Source of the DNA: Salisapilia sapeloensis
Taxonomy: Eukaryota > Oomycota > Peronosporomycetes > Peronosporales > Salisapiliaceae
Assembly (NCBI GenBank): GCA_023334545.1
Contig: JAADVB010000078.1
Span: 1 to 64,000 of the forward strand
DNA: 64,000 nt
Direction of reading: 5' to 3'
Made by a program: the position numbers and the translations under genes. Numbering within the stretch: position 1 is the stretch's first letter; each line of letters begins with the position of its first letter. Of this stretch, positions 60,122 through 64,000 are shown in pieces. Under the pieces are notes generated by a model that was not told the DNA's origin, did no database searches, and worked only from the letters and a program-made list of their open reading frames with translations.

Positions 60122-61115
60122 TTATTCCAAATTCTCCATCAGTTGCTGCACCATCACATGCGTCTCGGCCTCGGTCAAGTGCTCCGAGTTCAAAATCGCA
60201 TTACTGATGATCGTCGTCGCGTGATTAGATGATGAATTTATCCATACGATGCCATTCATCCCGACGGCGAGTTCGAACGCAAGTTTCTTCCCAAGAGCTG
60301 AGAGGACGGCGGAATCTTCTTGAAGAAGGTTCTTGGCGAGGTTGATGGAGGTCTGGATGACATATCCGTCGGATAGTTCGCTATAGATGGCTAGACCTGT
60401 CATCCAATCTTTCTTTGGGAGGCTGGAAGGAGCTATGGAGAGGTCAGAGGGAGTGGTACAGTGGTACAAGTACAAGTGGTACCTTGGCAGGTAAGTTCGA
60501 TTTCAGACGCGGTTGGAAGGCGGCTGATACGAGCGTAGACGATGGATCCAATGCGAAGGTTTGGACGGTTACGTTTCGTTGCACCGTCAAATGCCATTGT
60601 ACCAAGTAGTGCTGTGGAGCTGTACCACTATGAGGCCACTTGGTAGTAGATGCTAATGTATGGGTGTACGTACGCTGCACCAATGTTTACACGGTAGAAA
60701 TCTGGGTTCCGGTCGGTTACGATGCCGATAACACTGTCGTCGGTGCAAGGTACGTACTAGAAAAGGTGTAAGTTCAGGAATTAGTGAGTTAGGAGACTGG
60801 GTCATACACGTTTGTGATGGAAGTCGACCCAATAGCGGTTCGCTGGACGGTATCGGAGGACTCCAGCGTTGGTAGCAACAACGTTCTCGCCTTGTTGGCG
60901 CAATCCGGCACCTACAATACTACTTCCATGAGCTATTTGTGTCATCATGAATGGAAAAAGTGTCATTCTGTGCCTAATTTCACTCGTTTCGTGTTCTTGG
61001 TAAGCAAGTCGGTCACGTCGTCGCCTGGAAGTACGACTTTAGGTGCAAATGAGAAATCAATTGCTTCCTGTGCGTCATTCAGGAACTGCGTCGCTGCGTC
61101 CGTGCCATTGCTCAT
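60122..61115 (-). CDS. RRP40: Exosome cap subunit RRP40 (EXOSC3)
   Basis: Five exons. The N-terminus (MSNGTDAATQFLNDAQEAID, then APKVVLPGDDVTDLL) and KRVKLGAGLRQQGENVVATN form the L-shaped NTD. The S1 domain follows (YWVDFHHKRYVPCTDDSVIG, FYRVNIGAASTALLGTMAFD, GATKRNRPNLRIGSIVYARI). The KH domain ends FELAVGMNGIVWINSSSNHA. GATKRNRPN is the RRP40 hallmark. The first intron (60912-60973) must begin with GC rather than GT to keep phase and sequence. An ATG at 61154 is an alternative start. RRP40 caps the RNA exosome. Confidence 0.9.
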
Positions 61116-61402
61116 TTTGTGTCCGAATTTGTTGTTTGCCAGCCAATAGAACATACAAAATTCAAGTCATTTAATTAAGTACGAATACAGCTAGTAGACG
61201 AGTATATATCCCATTCAATCGGTTTCTTGGAGATGCATAGCTATGATTATACTTTGTTATGTACCTGGCAATGACATGAGAACAAGAGGTCTGTTTCATA
61301 GTAACTATGAAAGATTAAGAAAGCGGTGAGAAAAGTGTCTTAGTTTGCTCCAAAGCTATAATCCTGTTATTACGGTTCTTTATCTCCTTCCTTTCGACAG
61401 TC

Positions 61403-61898
61403 TTAGGCTCTAGCACGACCTCGGCCACGGCCACGACCACGACCTCTACCACGTCCGGCAGCAGCAGTGTCTCCAGCCTTGACTTTTTCACGTGGAACAT
61501 CATCGACAAGCAATGTGTCTAGATTGAGTGAATCTGGGAGGATGTAGTAACGAATGTTGTTGCCTCGAATGCTCAGAGTATCCAGATTGACCGGATTTTT
61601 GCCTTTCACTGTCATTTTCACGGCTTTCAGATGCGTGTTCATGCTAATGTCGACTCCTATGAATACAAATCGAATCAATATGTACATCTAGACGTCTAGA
61701 GTAAGATTCTGTACCGGTGATAGTGCCATGGACGACAGTTCCGTTTTTCAGCTCGATGGTCACCGTCTCGTTAGAGAGTTTCATTAAAAACCTGCCGCAA
61801 ATATCAAGATTAAGCCACGTCAGTATACGTCTTCGATCCTAGGCTACAAGACCAGCATGTTAAAAGTGCTACAAAGGGCGTACCTGACGAGCTTCATC
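61403..61898 (-). CDS. SNRPD1: Spliceosomal Sm protein D1
   Basis: Three exons starting with a 14-nt coding exon (MKLV + 2 nt) at 61898-61885. The Sm1 motif ([34 protein letters not shown]) and Sm2 motif ([20 protein letters not shown]) match SmD1 closely. The tail is a GR repeat ([18 protein letters not shown]), the target of symmetric dimethyl-arginine modification and of SMN in animals. Core component of U1, U2, U4 and U5 snRNPs. It is divergent from SmF, 174 bp start to start. Confidence 0.95.
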
Positions 61899-62072
61899 CT
61901 GCACAAGTCGTCGCTGACCTCTTCCTCGGTATCGATCGATTTATTTGTCCAGGGATTTCCCCTCGTCTTTTAATTGGCGGAAATATACTTTTGAGATCAA
62001 TAATTGGTAGAAATAGTTGAATGGAAAACAACTAAAGCGGCACGAAAATCTCGAGACGCAGCTCGATAGCTC

Positions 62073-62406
62073 ATGGTACCTTCTCCTCTCTCTTGTATGC
62101 TATCTAGGATTATATAGTGATGTGTCTACTGTCTAGTCTTCTCTTATCTTGAACCCAAAGCCATTTCTCACGGGTTTGACGGGCAAACCGGTCGTCGTTC
62201 GACTGAAATGGGGCATGGAATACAAGGGCGTGCTCGTTTCGGTCGACTCGTATATGAACCTCCAGCTCACTTCTACGGAAGAATTCGTCGGTGGTGAATC
62301 TGCTGGAGAGCTCGGTGAAGTGCTCATCCGTTGCAACAACGTCCTCTTCATCCGTGGTCTCCTGGACGATGAAAAAGCTCCTGCCGGTGCAGACGTGCAG
62401 GCGTAG
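62073..62406 (+). CDS. SNRPF: Spliceosomal Sm protein F
   Basis: Two exons: the first coding exon is only the ATG (62073-62075), followed by a 61-nt intron (62076-62136) and exon 62137-62406. The joined start is [20 protein letters not shown], matching SmF orthologues (MSLPLNPKPFL). Without splicing the second exon has no ATG. The Sm fold is complete ([20 protein letters not shown] and [17 protein letters not shown]) and the tail is short. Total 90 residues. It forms the Sm ring with E, G, D1, D2, D3 and B. Confidence 0.92.
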
Positions 62407-62521
62407 AATAGGCCATCTTATTCTCTTCAATATACCCCTCGTGACTAGAATGACGTTACCGACGCATGACGAAACAAAGGAACGCACATGGGTTTACTTG
62501 CATTGATAGAGCTCTTGTCTG

Positions 62522-64000
62522 TTACTCTTCCGACGCTAAGAAATCGAATACATCTTTTTCATCCAAATCGGCGTTAAAGTCGAGTCCCGGGAGATTCGAA
62601 AAGTCGAGTGTGTCATCTTCGAGGGATGCGACTGGGTTGTTGTCATTCAAGATAGACGCCAACGTATCTTCGTTCATATCAGCCCCACCGTCCGGCTTAT
62701 TATCACTTGGCTGCACCGACTCGGACGGCGGATCTTGGGTGGCTGCTACAGGTACCGACTGCGGCGGATCCTCTTCCTGCTGTGTCACGTGCGAGACTTC
62801 GACCTTGCGGTTGAGCATCTGACGATGGATACTCATCTGCGTGCACATGGCGCGATGGATGTCTGCCAAATCCACATGGGAACTCGCGGCTTCACTGGCA
62901 TATGTATCTGGTACACTTGCGGTACTTAATGTTGGTATCTCGGATGCGGTCGATGGATTTGGCATCATACGAGGGGAAAGAAGCATGTTGAGGATGTTCC
63001 ACTGCGGGTCATTCGGATCTGGTGGGATGGGCATTTGGAATGGGTGCCGCATCTGGGTTGACGTCGACAACTGCTGCTGGAACGCCATTTCCTGCAAAAG
63101 CTGGGCATTGTACCGCGTACCCATGTTCATACTGGATGCAAGAGCTTGAGATAGGTCCATGTTTGGTACAGTCAGGTACGAGTTGGCCGGCGGCTGCGTA
63201 CTCGGCTGGTACATGCTCTTGGATCGCGGCAATGGTTTCTTCCGACTGGCTGATGCGTCGGAATTTGACCGCCGCATACGTCGCTTAGGTGATTGCTGTA
63301 CCGTTTGCGTCTCTTCTTCATCTTCATTCACACTTTCATCTGCATCACTCGGATCGTCGCTATTGGTACTGTTCGCTGGTACAGGCATGACGAAAGAGGA
63401 GGTCGTCGCCGTCGATGGCGTTTTCGACGACCTCTTCCTCTTGAGGCTACGCTTGACGCTATCATCGAACATTTCAAAGAACTCTTGGCGCGATCGTTCA
63501 TAGTTCAGCCGATATTTCTGAAGATGACTTTTCAATCGCTCGGTCGTAAGTCCGGCCGTGTGAGCTGTATTGCCCATGACCTGTGATTGCGTCAGTCGTA
63601 TGGCTCATGCACATTGGCGTATGTAGAACGTACGGAGAGGAGGGCTTTTGGGGACGCGTTCTTGAGACCAACTATATCAATTGCACGGACATGAGCGAAT
63701 GAAACGCATATCGGATACAGATTCAGATTAGAATGTACGGTCAAAGATGGCGGCGACAAAGCACCGGTGAAGTTCATCCGGCCATACGAAACGATCGGTC
63801 TTGCGTTCATACTTGCGCTGTTTCATCTTCGTACTCTTGCGTTTCGTGCTTTTGTCATGTGGAGGCGACGAGTCGGTGGACGCGATCGGGTCGTCGCCGT
63901 CTTTGACGGAAGCGACGCTACGGGTGAGACTGGCGTCATGCTCCTTGTTTTGCCTTGGCATCGTGTACGCCCGCCGGGCAGTCGAGCCAGCGAAGGTCAT
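62522..64000 (-). CDS. GARP/SHAQKYF-type transcription factor (5' end at window edge)
   Basis: At least three exons. The first visible exon begins with an ATG at the last bases of the window (MTFAGSTARRAYTMPRQNKE), but the gene may start further out or at Met14 (63961). The GARP helix-turn-helix is split by introns: DRFVWPDELHRCFVAAIFDL, GLKNASPKALLSVMGN and GLTTERLKSHLQKYRLNYER. It is followed by a basic Ser-rich region (KRSLKRKRSSKTP, SPKRRMRRSNSDAS) and an acidic, Gln-containing tail (DDTLDFSNLPGLDFNADLDE) that may be an activation domain. Related to plant G2-like/ARR-B DNA-binding proteins, here without a receiver domain. Confidence 0.85.

Overview
The window looks like nuclear DNA of an oomycete (stramenopile). 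It is gene-dense, and most confirmed introns are short (about 40-68 nt, typically GTATGT/GTACGT donor and TAG/CAG acceptor). The genes are conserved eukaryotic housekeeping genes with the features oomycetes show: START plus FYVE-like zinc-finger proteins, a GARP/SHAQKYF regulator, and flagellar-type proteins. There are no bacterial operons, CRISPR arrays or phage genes. Species cannot be fixed from sequence alone. Introns were placed by reading splice sites by eye; where exon lengths were summed they gave whole codons.

Layout. 1-4.7 kb: a truncated 3' gene end, a doubtful serine-rich ORF, UCHL5 deubiquitinase, a six-exon NEDD8-like modifier, ARFRP1-type GTPase and mitochondrial uS5m. 4.7-18.1 kb: a gene desert with one small coiled-coil ORF at its left edge. 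Inside it lies a roughly 2.6 kb extremely AT-rich core (12.1-14.7 kb), bracketed by an imperfect direct repeat. This is the most unusual part of the window and a plausible centromere or heterochromatin candidate. 18.1-23.6 kb: LSM7, glutaminyl cyclase, YOS1, AP-3 delta and an RNA polymerase I RPA34-like subunit. 25-33.5 kb: a PAM2 protein, an RXYLT1-like glycosyltransferase, COQ6, PIG-P, an RVxF protein, a possible small secreted protein, CHMP1 and purine nucleoside phosphorylase. 33.5-43 kb: WDR44-like protein, SPAG1-like TPR protein, exosome CSL4, POP5, mL53, SAP18, ATAD5/ELG1 and an EF-hand protein. 43-53 kb: a cytochrome P450, a START/FYVE-like protein, two divergent VDAC porins and NudC. 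53.8-64 kb: a possible XRCC4/PAXX-like protein, a repeat protein, ISCA1, a membrane protein with a LamG-like domain, an mL59-like protein, SS18/GIF-like coactivator, exosome RRP40, SmD1, SmF and a GARP transcription factor running off the right edge.

Genes are mostly arranged as divergent pairs sharing 70-600 bp promoters (CSL4/POP5, mL53/SAP18, WDR44/SPAG1-like, SmD1/SmF, mL59/SS18, the two VDACs) and tightly convergent pairs (LSM7/cyclase 12 bp; UCHL5/NEDD8-like 34 bp; SAP18/ATAD5 33 bp; SS18/RRP40 24 bp). RNA metabolism is well represented: LSM7, SmD1, SmF, CSL4, RRP40, POP5, SAP18 and the RPA34-like subunit. I found no clearly new biological system. The best leads are the AT-rich core with its repeat, the membrane/LamG gene hidden as two ORFs, the PAXX-like candidate, the small secreted protein, and unusual splicing (a GC-AG intron and an ATG-only first exon).
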